A stretch of 64,000 nucleotides of DNA from an uncultured Lachnospiraceae bacterium. GTDB taxonomy: Bacteria; Bacillota; Clostridia; Lachnospirales; Lachnospiraceae. Within the stretch, counting starts at the first letter, position 1. Every line of letters begins with the position of its first letter. Positions 35,286 through 44,699 of the stretch are shown one piece after another. The stretch lies in assembly GCA_910579275.1 (NCBI GenBank), contig CAJTTO010000016.1, positions 11,516 through 75,515 of the forward strand, written 5' to 3'. A model generated the notes under the pieces. That model saw only the letters and a program-made list of their open reading frames with translations. It was not told the DNA's origin and did not search any database. Both the position numbers and the translations under genes were made by a program.

Positions 35286-36515
35286 ATGACTATTTTTATG
35301 GGTATGCAATATGAACGGACGGAATGGCTCTATGCCCCCGGATTTGTCTATCATCAATATGACGCCATCACGCGCGAGCTGGGCATGATTTTTCCATACC
35401 GACCCACATGGGAACAGGACGAACGGTTTCCATTGGTTGTGTATGTTCCCGGCGCGGCGTGGCACAGACAGGAGCTTTACAATGATGTTCCCAAATACAC
35501 ACGGCTTGCCGAACAGGGGACTGTTTTTGCCATCGTTCAGGTGCGCGAATCCGATATTGCCCCTTTTCCGGCACAGATTGAGGATATCCACAGGGCTGTC
35601 TTGTGGCTGATTGACCACGCCGAGCAATTCCATATCGACACCAGCCGGATTTTTCTCGCAGGAAATTCTTCGGGCGGACACCTTGCACTAATGACCGCGT
35701 TTTCCAAAGCACATGGTAAGTACATACCCGACGGCATACAGGACTATTCGATTGCGGGCGTAATAGCGCTGGCAGCATCTTCCGATATAAGGATGTGTCT
35801 GAGCAGCCCTTGGCAGCCTGAGTGGGGCAAAAGACCCACAACCTGCCTGATGGGTGCGGAGACGGACGAAGAATGCGCAGAACGCGCAGATGCCGCCACC
35901 TGCAAAAATTATGTCACTCCGGATGTCATACTGCCGCGTGTACTTTTGTTCCACTATGCAGAAGACCCGGTTGTAAACTGCCAGATGAGCCGCGACTTGT
36001 ATACCCGTCTTACCAAATCAGATTACAAAAAAGCGATTTACTATGAGCTGGCGGGATGTGCACATGGCGGCAATGCGTTCTGGACTCCTGAACTTGTCAA
36101 TGCAATGGCAAAATTCATCGCTGCACCCTCCCAAAATATGATGGATCAGTATGGGGAGCTTCTGGATATTACGCCAGAGGAGCGGCGCTTTTTGAGCTAT
36201 GTGCGCAAGCGGCCACCCATGTACATCGGGGAGTATTCCCTTCGCGGACTGGCAAATTTTCTCGACGGCTACCACGCAGCCTTATTGACACATGACTTAC
36301 AGTACAAATATTCTATCCTTTCCAGACAGTTTCATGATTTTGTGTGCAGAAAATATGGGTATTCTGCCTGTATGGGTTATGTAAATGCAATTTTACAGCA
36401 AATGCCTGACGGAAAAGAAGCGGTTGAACTGTTTTTTGAATATCTTGATGAATTTTTAGAGGAAAACGGTTTCAAAAAATTAGAGCATGTTAATCCTCTT
36501 ACAGGTGACTGCTAA
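35286..36515 (+). CDS. Alpha/beta-hydrolase esterase with an extra C-terminal domain
   Basis: 409 residues from ATG 35286 (AAGGAGA upstream). Residues 1-280 are an esterase of the BD-FAE/Aes type: nucleophile Ser128 in GNSSGG, Asp227 in HYAEDPVV and His260 in CAHGG complete a triad; VYVPGAAW is at the oxyanion-hole position. No signal peptide, so cytoplasmic. Residues about 295-409 form a second domain starting RRFLSYVRKRPPMYIGEYSLRGL, an RPxMYxG pattern I have seen in small stand-alone proteins; its role is unknown. Divergent from tetR with an operator on its promoter. Confidence 0.8.
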   Translation: MTIFMGMQYERTEWLYAPGFVYHQYDAITRELGMIFPYRPTWEQDERFPLVVYVPGAAWHRQELYNDVPKYTRLAEQGTVFAIVQVRESDIAPFPAQIEDIHRAVLWLIDHAEQFHIDTSRIFLAGNSSGGHLALMTAFSKAHGKYIPDGIQDYSIAGVIALAASSDIRMCLSSPWQPEWGKRPTTCLMGAETDEECAERADAATCKNYVTPDVILPRVLLFHYAEDPVVNCQMSRDLYTRLTKSDYKKAIYYELAGCAHGGNAFWTPELVNAMAKFIAAPSQNMMDQYGELLDITPEERRFLSYVRKRPPMYIGEYSLRGLANFLDGYHAALLTHDLQYKYSILSRQFHDFVCRKYGYSACMGYVNAILQQMPDGKEAVELFFEYLDEFLEENGFKKLEHVNPLTGDC

Positions 36516-36571
36516 AGGAAGGGCACATGGGGGGCAAAGGCATAAAGACACAATGTGTATGCTACGCATAT

Positions 36572-37624
36572 TTATCTAGCGGCAGTGAACGAGATTTTGT
36601 CCTCATACGCCCCTTTAAAGTAATAATCTGCCATATTTTCTTCATACACAATTGTCCACTGCGTCCGCCACTGTCCCTCTTTTTTGGATACCTGTTTCAT
36701 TGCATCCTGAACCTGTTCGGCGGAAAGAGTCCCTTGGTTCTCCTCGTGTACGGCGCAAAGCAGCTCATACCGCTGCTGCGCGCTCTCACCGCCCGCCGCC
36801 GTATCGTTGTTGGCAAGGTTAAAATTCGTGATGCAGTCCGTGTCCACTGTCACGATTTCCCCGTCCACAAATTCCACACTGACAGATGCCCCCGACGCAT
36901 CCGATATTGCCAGATGATGGCTTATCCCGCCCGACGCATGGATATCATACTGCTCTAGCAGATTCAGCGCCTCCTCCACAGTCGCCGCGCGGTTTAGTAT
37001 CAGCCGGATTGCCGTTGTAATTGTCAAGTCCGGCTTCGCAGTGTCCACTTCCTTCATTCCGCCCTCGTTTACCTCCAAGTCCGCGACACACAGCCCTTTT
37101 TCATTGATGCCGTCCATGGGAACATAGACCGCTGCAATTGCCAGCATCCGATTCACGAAGTTATCCGGCTCCTCCTCAGGACTGTCGGTGATATTTTTAA
37201 AATCACAGGTGGAAATGGATGCATATCCGTCCTGCGGAACACATTTTACAATAATCGGCACGGAGCCATCCCAGTCAAAATTTCTGCCCCATACATGGTT
37301 TCCCTTGTCGTTCCGTGCGGAAATCACACTGCATGCAGGCCCTTCATTTGTCACATCCATCTGATAAAATCCCTTGGAAATACAGTTTGTCAGATATGCA
37401 CTGACTTCCTTGTCTGACGACGCTCCTCCGGATTCCAGAAACTCCTCAAAATGGTAGTCGCCGTCCACCTCCATATAGTAAACATTTCCCATCTTGGCAA
37501 GCGGGCGGACGGAACCCGCAATCTTTAATTCCTCGCGAAACATCACGTATGCGCCTATTACCGTCACGGCTAAAACCGTCACAGCCACGCCAAGCGCTTT
37601 TTTCCATCGCTTTCCTTTTTTCAT
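36572..37624 (-). CDS. Membrane-anchored Ntn hydrolase (C45/linear amide hydrolase type)
   Basis: 350 residues. One N-terminal helix (residues 10-27) anchors or exports it. Cys98 in GPACSVISARNDKGNHVWGRNFDW is the expected nucleophile of the choloylglycine/acyl-CoA:6-APA acyltransferase superfamily; Asn-Glu and ADLEVNEGG segments follow. The residues before Cys98 would have to be removed by self-cleavage to free the nucleophile, as in the C45 family. Bile-salt hydrolase proper is unlikely because those start at Cys2. It lies 37 bases downstream of the beta-galactosidase gene. Confidence 0.75.
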   Translation of the reverse strand: MKKGKRWKKALGVAVTVLAVTVIGAYVMFREELKIAGSVRPLAKMGNVYYMEVDGDYHFEEFLESGGASSDKEVSAYLTNCISKGFYQMDVTNEGPACSVISARNDKGNHVWGRNFDWDGSVPIIVKCVPQDGYASISTCDFKNITDSPEEEPDNFVNRMLAIAAVYVPMDGINEKGLCVADLEVNEGGMKEVDTAKPDLTITTAIRLILNRAATVEEALNLLEQYDIHASGGISHHLAISDASGASVSVEFVDGEIVTVDTDCITNFNLANNDTAAGGESAQQRYELLCAVHEENQGTLSAEQVQDAMKQVSKKEGQWRTQWTIVYEENMADYYFKGAYEDKISFTAAR

Positions 37625-37661
37625 CCCAAAGCCTCCTGTCTTTATGATTCAATGCGCTGTC

Positions 37662-39710
37662 CTAACAGTTCCTAAGGACGATACATTCAAACGACTGCAT
37701 TTCAATCTTTCCAGTCAGCGTTTCGCCCGTTTCGACATTCTGATAAGGTTTCAGAAGCTCCACGGCTGCTGCCGTCCTGTTAAAGTTCTGCAGAAACCAC
37801 ACTTTCTGTTCTCCGCCGTCCTCGTCCGCAGGTTTGCTCCGCTCGTTTACGGTCACACCCTCCGTCAGCCTGACCTGAAGCCCGCATCCAAGGCCTTTTT
37901 CCTGTAATACATCATTATAAAAATGCTTTAAGAACTGGTGTTCATTGATGGAGGAAATATAATAAGCTTCCCCATTTCCATAAAAATTCCGTGTAAGCGC
38001 GGGATATCCCTTATAAAAATCATTCTGGTATTCTGCCAGCACCTCTGCACCCTTTGCATGGACAAGACCACACAATCCGATAATGCGGTAATCCGTTCCA
38101 TGATACTGTATGCTGTTCTCGCAGTATCCGTCCGGCACGTCAATCTCCTCCGTCGAGATTCCAAGTACATCCTCCAATGGGTGGTTTCCTGTATAAACCA
38201 AATCCGTGTCATCCGTCTCGCCGCTCCAGCAAGTTGTAATATAGCACCCGCCTTGCTCCACGAACCGCCTGACTTTCTCCGCATAGCCTTTCCTGTACAT
38301 ATAATTCAGCGGGGCAATTACCACGCGGAAGCCTTCCAAATCCCCATCCATATCAACCATGTCCACATCAACCCCAAGCTCCCACAACGGTCTGAAAAAG
38401 TCCTGAAACACCTCCTGATATTTCAGATTGTTGTCAATGGCACAGGCATCCTCCACTGCCCACCAGTTTTCCCAGTCAAACACCATGGCAATTCGGGGAC
38501 GGTTACAGGTTCCGACCGTCTGCTGCGTGATTTTTTCAAGCCGTTCTCCGAGCCTTGACACCTCGCGAAACACTCTCGTGTCCGAGCCGTTGCGGTGGTC
38601 AACCACTGCGCCGTGAAATTTTTCGCTGCTTCCCCTTCCCTTGCGCCACTGAAAATACTGCACGCTGTCCGAGCCGCAGGCAACCGCCTGCAGGGATGAC
38701 AATTCATGCATTCCCGGCCTTTTCAGCCGGTTCATTTCCCGCCAGTTCACGACGGACGGCGTACTCTCCATCATAAGGAAATTTTTCTTTTTCAGACTTC
38801 GCATCAGACTGTGGGCTGCCGCCGCGTAAACTGCCGTCCGCAGTTCATCCGCGCCGCTATGCCAGTCCGGATAGCAGTCCCACGAAACAATGTCAAGCTC
38901 CTTCGCCCATTTAAAATAATCCAGCGGCTTAAAAAATCCCATCATGTTTGTCGTAACAGGCAATGTGCTGTGGACGCGCACCGCTTTGATTTCTTCCTTG
39001 CAAAAGTCGAGCTGTTGGCTGTCCACAAAGCGCTTCCAGTCCAGCGTCTGTCCGTGCACCAAATTTTCCCCACGCCGCGATGCGCTCCGTATCTGGCTCC
39101 AGTCCGTGTACGTATGGCTCCAGAAGCTTGTCCACCACGCAGCATTCAGCTTGTCGAGCGAACCATACTTCTCCTTGAGCCACTCCCTGAAAGCACTCTG
39201 GCACAGTGCGCAGTGGCAGGAACCGTCACTTCCATTTCCTGCAATTTCATTCGATATATGCCATCCTATCACGGCAGGATATCCGCCAAAGGTTTCCGCA
39301 AGCCGCATGTCAAGCTGTCTTGTCTTCTCGCGCATAACCGGAGAAGTGGGGCAGTAATTGTGGCGCTTTCCCGGATAATTGCGGACACCGGTTTCATCTA
39401 CCTGTAATACTTCCTCATACTTGTTGGTAAGCCACTGGGGCATCGCACCGGTTGGCGTCGCAAGAATCGTGTAAATTCCATTTTCGTACAACCGCTGTAT
39501 GATTTTTTCCAGCCAGCCAAAATCGTATGCTCCCTCCTCCGGCTCCAGACGGCTCCACGCAAAAATTCCCAGCGAAACGCAGTTTACGTTTGCCTTTTTC
39601 ATCAGCTGCAGATCTTCTTCGAGGATATCCGGCCTGTCAAGCCATTGGTCCGGATTGTAATCTCCGCCATGTATCAGCTCACCAAAATGTTCCATTGTTT
39701 TTTTCTTCAT
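37662..39710 (-). CDS. GH42 beta-galactosidase
   Basis: 682 residues from ATG 39710 (GGAG 6 bases upstream; the frame also allows a TTG). The opening GELIHGGDYNPDQWL is typical. Acid/base Glu (about 155) is in GWHISNEIAGNGS and the nucleophile Glu (about 315) in FLMMESTPSVVNW. Domain B with a trimerisation fold and a C-terminal beta domain follow. No signal peptide: intracellular. GH42 enzymes commonly act on beta-1,4-galacto-oligosaccharides, which fits the GH53 gene next to it. Confidence 0.93.
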   Translation of the reverse strand: MKKKTMEHFGELIHGGDYNPDQWLDRPDILEEDLQLMKKANVNCVSLGIFAWSRLEPEEGAYDFGWLEKIIQRLYENGIYTILATPTGAMPQWLTNKYEEVLQVDETGVRNYPGKRHNYCPTSPVMREKTRQLDMRLAETFGGYPAVIGWHISNEIAGNGSDGSCHCALCQSAFREWLKEKYGSLDKLNAAWWTSFWSHTYTDWSQIRSASRRGENLVHGQTLDWKRFVDSQQLDFCKEEIKAVRVHSTLPVTTNMMGFFKPLDYFKWAKELDIVSWDCYPDWHSGADELRTAVYAAAAHSLMRSLKKKNFLMMESTPSVVNWREMNRLKRPGMHELSSLQAVACGSDSVQYFQWRKGRGSSEKFHGAVVDHRNGSDTRVFREVSRLGERLEKITQQTVGTCNRPRIAMVFDWENWWAVEDACAIDNNLKYQEVFQDFFRPLWELGVDVDMVDMDGDLEGFRVVIAPLNYMYRKGYAEKVRRFVEQGGCYITTCWSGETDDTDLVYTGNHPLEDVLGISTEEIDVPDGYCENSIQYHGTDYRIIGLCGLVHAKGAEVLAEYQNDFYKGYPALTRNFYGNGEAYYISSINEHQFLKHFYNDVLQEKGLGCGLQVRLTEGVTVNERSKPADEDGGEQKVWFLQNFNRTAAAVELLKPYQNVETGETLTGKIEMQSFECIVLRNC

Positions 39711-39817
39711 GATAATCTCCAATCTTATCCTTATTTACACGCAGTTTGCATATTTTTCTATCATTTTATTATACACGCTTTCTGACAGATGCAATAGCGA
39801 AATTTACCTGAATTTTC

Positions 39818-39954
39818 GTAACAGTTCAGCCCAGGACTTTGCATTTACTGCAAAGTCCGTGAAATAGCGTAATGGTAGAGATGCATCAAGCCACCACGAA
39901 GTGGTTATGCATGGCTTGATGCCTGTAACAGGAAGCCGAAGGCTGAACTGTTAC
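39818..39954 (-). mobile_element. Miniature element family A, copy 4, with 8-bp target duplication
   Basis: 137 bp bounded by exact 14-bp terminal inverted repeats (GTAACAGTTCAGCC / GGCTGAACTGTTAC). The flanks are GAATTTTC on both sides, directly repeated, so an 8-bp target duplication is preserved. The orientation is opposite to copy 1, and it lacks about 20 central bases present in copy 1. Confidence 0.88.
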
Positions 39955-39982
39955 GAATTTTCCTCTATTTTATCCGTTTGAC

Positions 39983-40136
39983 CCTCGGTTTCCTGTTACA
40001 GGCATCAAAGCCATGCGAAACTACTTCGTTGGCGTCAAAGCCACGTGCCTTGGCTTGATGCATTTCCCATACGTTATTCACGTGGCTTATAAGCCATCAT
40101 TTGCAGCCCGTGCAAAGTTCTGGGCTGAACTGTTAC
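39983..40136 (+). mobile_element. Miniature element family A, copy 5 (left end lost)
   Basis: Begins in the inner part of the left end (GGTTTCCTGTTACAGGCATC) and ends with the exact right repeat GGCTGAACTGTTAC. It is more diverged than copy 4, which lies 29 bases away in the opposite direction. It fills most of the 546-base gap between the GH42 and GH53 genes, which holds no gene. Confidence 0.75.
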
Positions 40137-40151
40137 AAACATCAGGAAAAA

Positions 40152-40237
40152 ATTAGGAACTGCCAAAAATTTTCTTGTTTACAGTCCGGCATTTATCCGC
40201 TACCCTTGTCACAAGTAATTCTAAGCAGTTCCTTAAT
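40152..40237. repeat. Short inverted-repeat unit downstream of GH53
   Basis: ATTAGGAACTGC (40152-40163) is complementary to GCAGTTCCTTAAT (40225-40237) with a one-base slip, about 60 bases apart. No T tract marks it as a terminator. It could be a small mobile repeat or a 3' structure of the GH53 message. Confidence 0.4.
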
Positions 40238-40256
40238 CATACAAATCTCGCCCGCT

Positions 40257-41660
40257 TTATTCAAATATCATACGAAATACATTTAATGATTCCAATGGAT
40301 GACCGTCAAAGTCAAACATTGCCTGATTGTCCCACGAACAGCCGCCATAATATTTTCCGGCGTCCTCAGGGTCATAGTCGGATGCGTAACTGCTTGCCCA
40401 GCCGCTTCCAAACTCCTCCCAGATCGGAGCATTGTCTGCCGTCGCCTCACCGACCGGAATCCATGTCCCTTCCCAGTAAAATATGCCGAGTGCACCGACT
40501 TCGCTCGCCGCCGCGCAGACATCGCGAATCATGCTTGCCTGTCCCTGAACCGTTGCGGGATAGCCGTCAACCAAATCATTTACTCCCACAAGACTGTTGG
40601 CACTCCCATCGCCGTCCTCGGAGGTATAGCAATAAGATGTCTCCGCAATCATTACTTTCTTGCCGTATCTCTCCTGAATCAGCTCGAGGACGCGCTTCAT
40701 ATTTTTCATGGAGCCATCCCAGAACGGATAATAAGACATTCCGACAATATCATAATCAATTCCCTCATTTTCCAGATTGGCAACAAGGCTGTCCACCTCT
40801 GCCTTGTTGGTAATGCTTGTATAATGCACGACAATCTGGATTTCTTTGCCATATTCCTTTGATATTTCGCGAACCGCACGGCTTCCCGCATCCAAAAGCT
40901 GCGTAACCACGGGCAGCTGTGTCTCCCCTGACATGCCATTGTTGATTTCGTTTCCAATCTGTACCATTCCCACATCAACGCCTGCGTCAAGAAGTTCTGT
41001 GAGACTTTCTTTTGTAAAATCATAGAGTGCGATGCATTTCTCCTCGCCGCTCATTCCCTCCCACGCTTTCGGCGCATGCTGCCTCTTGGGATCTGCCCAG
41101 AAATCCGAATAATGGAAGTCGATACAGACCTTCATGCCGTACTGGGTTGCGCGGCTCCCCAGTGTAACCGCAGTCGCGACGTCATTATTGCCGCCGCCAT
41201 ATCCGTTACCATTTTCATCATACGGATCGTTCCAGACACGCAGCCGGATATAATTGACGCCTGACTGCGACAGTGTCTCAAAGACATCCTGCTCGTCCCC
41301 ATCAAAATTATAGTATTTGACACCGCTGTTTTCCTCCGCAAGTACAGCAGACGCATCCATTCCACAGATAAAATCGTCCGAAATCCCCGCAACCGGCTCC
41401 ACATATACAGCGTCGTCCGAACCGCCCTGCAAATCAGCTTCCGCAGTCTCGGAACTTGTTTCTGTCTGTATTTCCGTCTGGGTTGAAGCCTGCGCTTGTG
41501 CCTGCTCGGAAGACGGTGTCTCACTCTGTATTTCCGTCTGAACCGGAGCCTGCTGTTCTGCCTTGGGTTCCTCGCTGCCTGCCCCGCACCCTGTCATAGC
41601 CGCACAGCAAAGACTGGCGCTGATGCAGAAAGCAATTCCTTTCTTGTGTAACTTTTTCAT
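40257..41660 (-). CDS. Lipoprotein GH53 endo-beta-1,4-galactanase
   Basis: 467 residues. Signal peptide with lipobox MTGC (Cys25), then a Gln/Glu/Thr-rich linker to about residue 90 that would hold the enzyme off the membrane. The GH53 domain begins DDFICGMDASAVL; acid/base Glu238 in MVQIGNEINNG and nucleophile Glu340 in VMIAETSYCY; also VCIDFHYSDFWADP. Cuts beta-1,4-galactan of pectin (rhamnogalacturonan I) into oligosaccharides outside the cell. GGGAGG precedes the ATG. The 218 bases upstream hold a TATAAT box near 41718 but no clear operator. Confidence 0.94.
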   Translation of the reverse strand: MKKLHKKGIAFCISASLCCAAMTGCGAGSEEPKAEQQAPVQTEIQSETPSSEQAQAQASTQTEIQTETSSETAEADLQGGSDDAVYVEPVAGISDDFICGMDASAVLAEENSGVKYYNFDGDEQDVFETLSQSGVNYIRLRVWNDPYDENGNGYGGGNNDVATAVTLGSRATQYGMKVCIDFHYSDFWADPKRQHAPKAWEGMSGEEKCIALYDFTKESLTELLDAGVDVGMVQIGNEINNGMSGETQLPVVTQLLDAGSRAVREISKEYGKEIQIVVHYTSITNKAEVDSLVANLENEGIDYDIVGMSYYPFWDGSMKNMKRVLELIQERYGKKVMIAETSYCYTSEDGDGSANSLVGVNDLVDGYPATVQGQASMIRDVCAAASEVGALGIFYWEGTWIPVGEATADNAPIWEEFGSGWASSYASDYDPEDAGKYYGGCSWDNQAMFDFDGHPLESLNVFRMIFE

Positions 41661-41878
41661 AACATAAGACCTCCCTACTCATATCGTTTTCCCACAACAT
41701 AACCAATGTTTTCAATTATTATAACGAAAAAATCGCTCTCCCCACAATATCGCAAAACGATATGAAGAACACAATTTGTATCATATTCGGGATTGTTATG
41801 ACTTGTGTTAAGAAAACGCGCGAAAATGTAAAAAACGACTGGTAGCTTTGGCGCCGGCCGCATTGTATACTTCGTGTA

Positions 41879-42655
41879 TCATCCTGTTTCTTTTTGCAGA
41901 TACCAACTGTACCCTTTAAAAAGCAGGCTTTGGTTTGCGCCGTGAAAAATGGGGGAAAGTGTTTTGCGAAACCATTCATATACCATTTCTTCGTTTCGTT
42001 CGTCTGTGTCAACTCTGGCATTTACATTCGACTGAATCATCATAAATTCAATAAATGACACAAGGTCAAAAGAGTACGCCATTTCCAAAGGTATCTGTTT
42101 CAATATCCGAAATCCATACGGTGCGATGTCCTCACTTTTCCAAATGGACTCATCCCGAAATGGTCTTGGAAATTCCTTTAAATATTGATTGTGCCACCAG
42201 TCTGTGTACGTCTGGTTCCCTAGCATCTTATCCGAAATTGCAAAATCATAGATAAGCAGATATCCCCCGTCTTTCATTGCCTGACGGATTCTTGGCAGAA
42301 AACGCGCCCTGTCTATCCACTGGATTGCGCCTGCCGCCGTGACAATATCCGCTTTTTCATCCGGATTCACAATTTCTTCTGCACTGCTGACAATAAATGT
42401 AATCTGTTCATCCGAACCGCAGACCTCCCGCGCAACACGTATCATTTCCGGAGAGATATCCGAACCCATTACTTTTGCGCAGATATCCTTCAGTGCCTTT
42501 GTCGAAAGACCGGCTCCACAGCCGATATCCAGCCCCAGCGCAAAATGCCGTTCCCCAATGTCTTCCTGAAACTTGGCAATTACCTGTTTATGCAAAAAGG
42601 GTCTGTTTCTATAGCCCTCCGCAATCCGTTTATAGTCAAAATCTGTATTTTTCAT
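41879..42655 (-). CDS. Class I SAM-dependent methyltransferase
   Basis: 258 residues with motif I LGLDIGCGAGLSTKALKD, acidic motif GSDISPEM and ADIVTAAGAIQWIDRARFL, typical of small-molecule methyltransferases of the Methyltransf_11/25 type. Substrate is not evident. GGAGGAA lies upstream of the ATG. No partner gene points to a pathway. Confidence 0.85.
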   Translation of the reverse strand: MKNTDFDYKRIAEGYRNRPFLHKQVIAKFQEDIGERHFALGLDIGCGAGLSTKALKDICAKVMGSDISPEMIRVAREVCGSDEQITFIVSSAEEIVNPDEKADIVTAAGAIQWIDRARFLPRIRQAMKDGGYLLIYDFAISDKMLGNQTYTDWWHNQYLKEFPRPFRDESIWKSEDIAPYGFRILKQIPLEMAYSFDLVSFIEFMMIQSNVNARVDTDERNEEMVYEWFRKTLSPIFHGANQSLLFKGYSWYLQKETG

Positions 42656-42716
42656 TTGGTTTCCTCCTCTTGGTTCTATATAATCTGCGAGCCTGTTCTA
42701 TTCATTCGATGGTGTA

Positions 42717-42846
42717 AGGAACGCTGTAAAAATAAAATTGCGGGCTATGTAACCTGAATTTGGCACAAATATCGCGCAAAGTGGTGAATACGACGCTATA
42801 GCGTCGTTATGCAGATGGCGGAAATGAATTTTCAAACGCGCTCTAG
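42717..42846. mobile_element. Miniature element family B, second copy
   Basis: Its interior (GTAACCTGAATTTGGCACA, then ATACGACGCTATAGCGTCGT) matches the copy at 54994 closely. The right end AATTTTCAAACGCGCTCTAG is well kept and ends in CTAG; the left end has decayed. It lies between the methyltransferase and ABC exporter genes. Confidence 0.75.
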
Positions 42847-42851
42847 GGAAT

Positions 42852-44435
42852 TTACAATTTCTGCACACCCTTGTCCGTGAACTGATATACCTTATTACAA
42901 TATTTCAAGTTGTCTTTCCTGTGTGTGATTAGAAATATAATTTTATCTTTCTGTCGCAACGCCATTTCGAGAATTTTTTCTTCTGTTTTCTCATCCAGCG
43001 AACTGGTCGGTTCATCCAGAATCAAAACATCTACGTCTTCTGTGTACAGCCTTGCCAGTGCAATTCTCTGTTTATCACCGCCAGACAGATTATTTCCGTT
43101 TTCCAGTATTTCTGTTTCCGCAATACTTCCATTCCGTTTAAATTTATCCAAAAACTCCAGTTTTTCATATACTTCCTGCCCCAAATCCGGTCTTCCGAAA
43201 TTCAGGCTGTCATACAGGGAACCTGTGATAATCGGCACATTTTGTGAATAAAAGGAAATTCGATTCCGATATGCCGAATTATCCAATCTTTCCAATGGAA
43301 TATTGTCTATGTACACACCCTGATTCTGTTCCCAGAATTTTAACACACTTTTCATCAATGTGGTCTTTCCACATCCAGACTCCCCAATAATGCCAATAAC
43401 CTCCCCTTTCTTGGCTGTCATATGAATTTTGTTCGCCAGTACCAAGCCATCTACCGTACACAGCTTATCCATGTCAATCCGAATCTCGTCAATCTTGTGA
43501 ATAACAATATCCCCGCTGTTCTCTTGATTGTCTTCCAAAAGCTTCATAAAGTCTCTTGAAGCTTTAATTTCACGTAAATCCAAATTGACAGAAACAATAC
43601 TCATAATTGCAGGCAAAAAGTAGGAAAGTAATATAGAAACAGTAAAAATACCATTTAGCTCAGTTCTCCCCTGCAAGAAAAGATAGAACAGGAATATCAA
43701 AATAATATTCTGCGCAAACATATTAAAAAAATTGATCAGTCCGCTCATTCCCCCCGCAAACATGTTGACCTTCATCGTAAAGACCTCAATGGTTTTTAAG
43801 TGTTCCTCTAAAATATGGTCAAGCCTTCCATTGTCATCATTTTGCTTAATGAAATCTATCTGCCCTGCAATCTGATAAATATCTTTTCGTTCCTTAGGAA
43901 TAATTCTCTGCATCTCTTCTGTTTTTTTAAGCAGGCTCTTATTCAAAAAGTAAAATCCAACAACATTCAGTACAAGGATAAATGACATTAAAAGAAACAT
44001 AACAACATTAATGGACAAGGCATAGATCAGAATCAGGACAATAATAATAATTTCCGAAGTCAATACGGGAATCGACCGAATAGTGAGGTTGGAAAATGTA
44101 AGAACCGCTGCATCTGCGCGCTCCACAAGATAAGTCGTCCCATACTGTATAAGTGAACTATATTTCATTGAAAAAATCTTATGATAAATTTGCTTTGACA
44201 AATGAATCTTACAGTTTTTCATCAAATGCTGCTCCATAACCGTATATACAAGCTGCAAGATGATTTCCAAAAACATCAGCATTATAATAAAAAATACTAC
44301 ACTCGTCGAAAATGCAATCCGTCCATTTATCATCTCATTTACACAGAGTGGTATCGCAAAAATACTTAAGCTGATAAGAATGTGAAATACTGTCAAAGCT
44401 ATCTCTGTAAATAAATACTTGTTATTGTTTTTCAT
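42852..44435 (-). CDS. ABC exporter half-transporter (membrane plus ATPase domain)
   Basis: 527 residues. Six helices in the first 290, then an ATPase domain: Walker A GESGCGKTT, signature NLSGGDKQR, Walker B VLILDEPTSSLD, and THRKDN for the H loop. There is no C39 peptidase domain. It acts as a dimer to export a peptide, lipid or drug. A decayed gene with features of peptide-maturation enzymes lies at 45963, but no precursor peptide was found, so a bacteriocin role is a guess. Confidence 0.88.
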   Translation of the reverse strand: MKNNNKYLFTEIALTVFHILISLSIFAIPLCVNEMINGRIAFSTSVVFFIIMLMFLEIILQLVYTVMEQHLMKNCKIHLSKQIYHKIFSMKYSSLIQYGTTYLVERADAAVLTFSNLTIRSIPVLTSEIIIIVLILIYALSINVVMFLLMSFILVLNVVGFYFLNKSLLKKTEEMQRIIPKERKDIYQIAGQIDFIKQNDDNGRLDHILEEHLKTIEVFTMKVNMFAGGMSGLINFFNMFAQNIILIFLFYLFLQGRTELNGIFTVSILLSYFLPAIMSIVSVNLDLREIKASRDFMKLLEDNQENSGDIVIHKIDEIRIDMDKLCTVDGLVLANKIHMTAKKGEVIGIIGESGCGKTTLMKSVLKFWEQNQGVYIDNIPLERLDNSAYRNRISFYSQNVPIITGSLYDSLNFGRPDLGQEVYEKLEFLDKFKRNGSIAETEILENGNNLSGGDKQRIALARLYTEDVDVLILDEPTSSLDEKTEEKILEMALRQKDKIIFLITHRKDNLKYCNKVYQFTDKGVQKL

Positions 44436-44660
44436 TTGTACATATCCACCTATCTATAATTTTATCCCGTCTTTTCTATTATCTAAAGTGTGTTAGAAAA
44501 ATGCTTTCAGCACATACTATTAAGACTATTACAGCCTTAATCAAATGTCAATAAAAAATAGGTATTGCCGCAACGCTATGAAAGAGAAAGACAAAGTGCT
44601 ATCAGCAAAAATACACAGTAGCTCATCCAACATACTTAAACCGTCTAACGCTGCATATAA

Positions 44661-44690
44661 AAAACCGGAAGCATATTGCTCCGGTTTTTC
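44661..44690 (-). terminator. Terminator of the sigma/anti-sigma operon
   Basis: ACCGGAAGCA and TGCTCCGGT form a stem with one bulge around TAT, flanked by A and T tracts on both sides, 10 bases past the stop of the anti-sigma gene. Confidence 0.75.
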
Positions 44691-44699
44691 TTTAGCCTG

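Noticed and set aside
36572..37624. Bile salt hydrolase
   Set aside because: True enzymes start with Met-Cys and have no membrane anchor; here the Cys is internal at residue 98.
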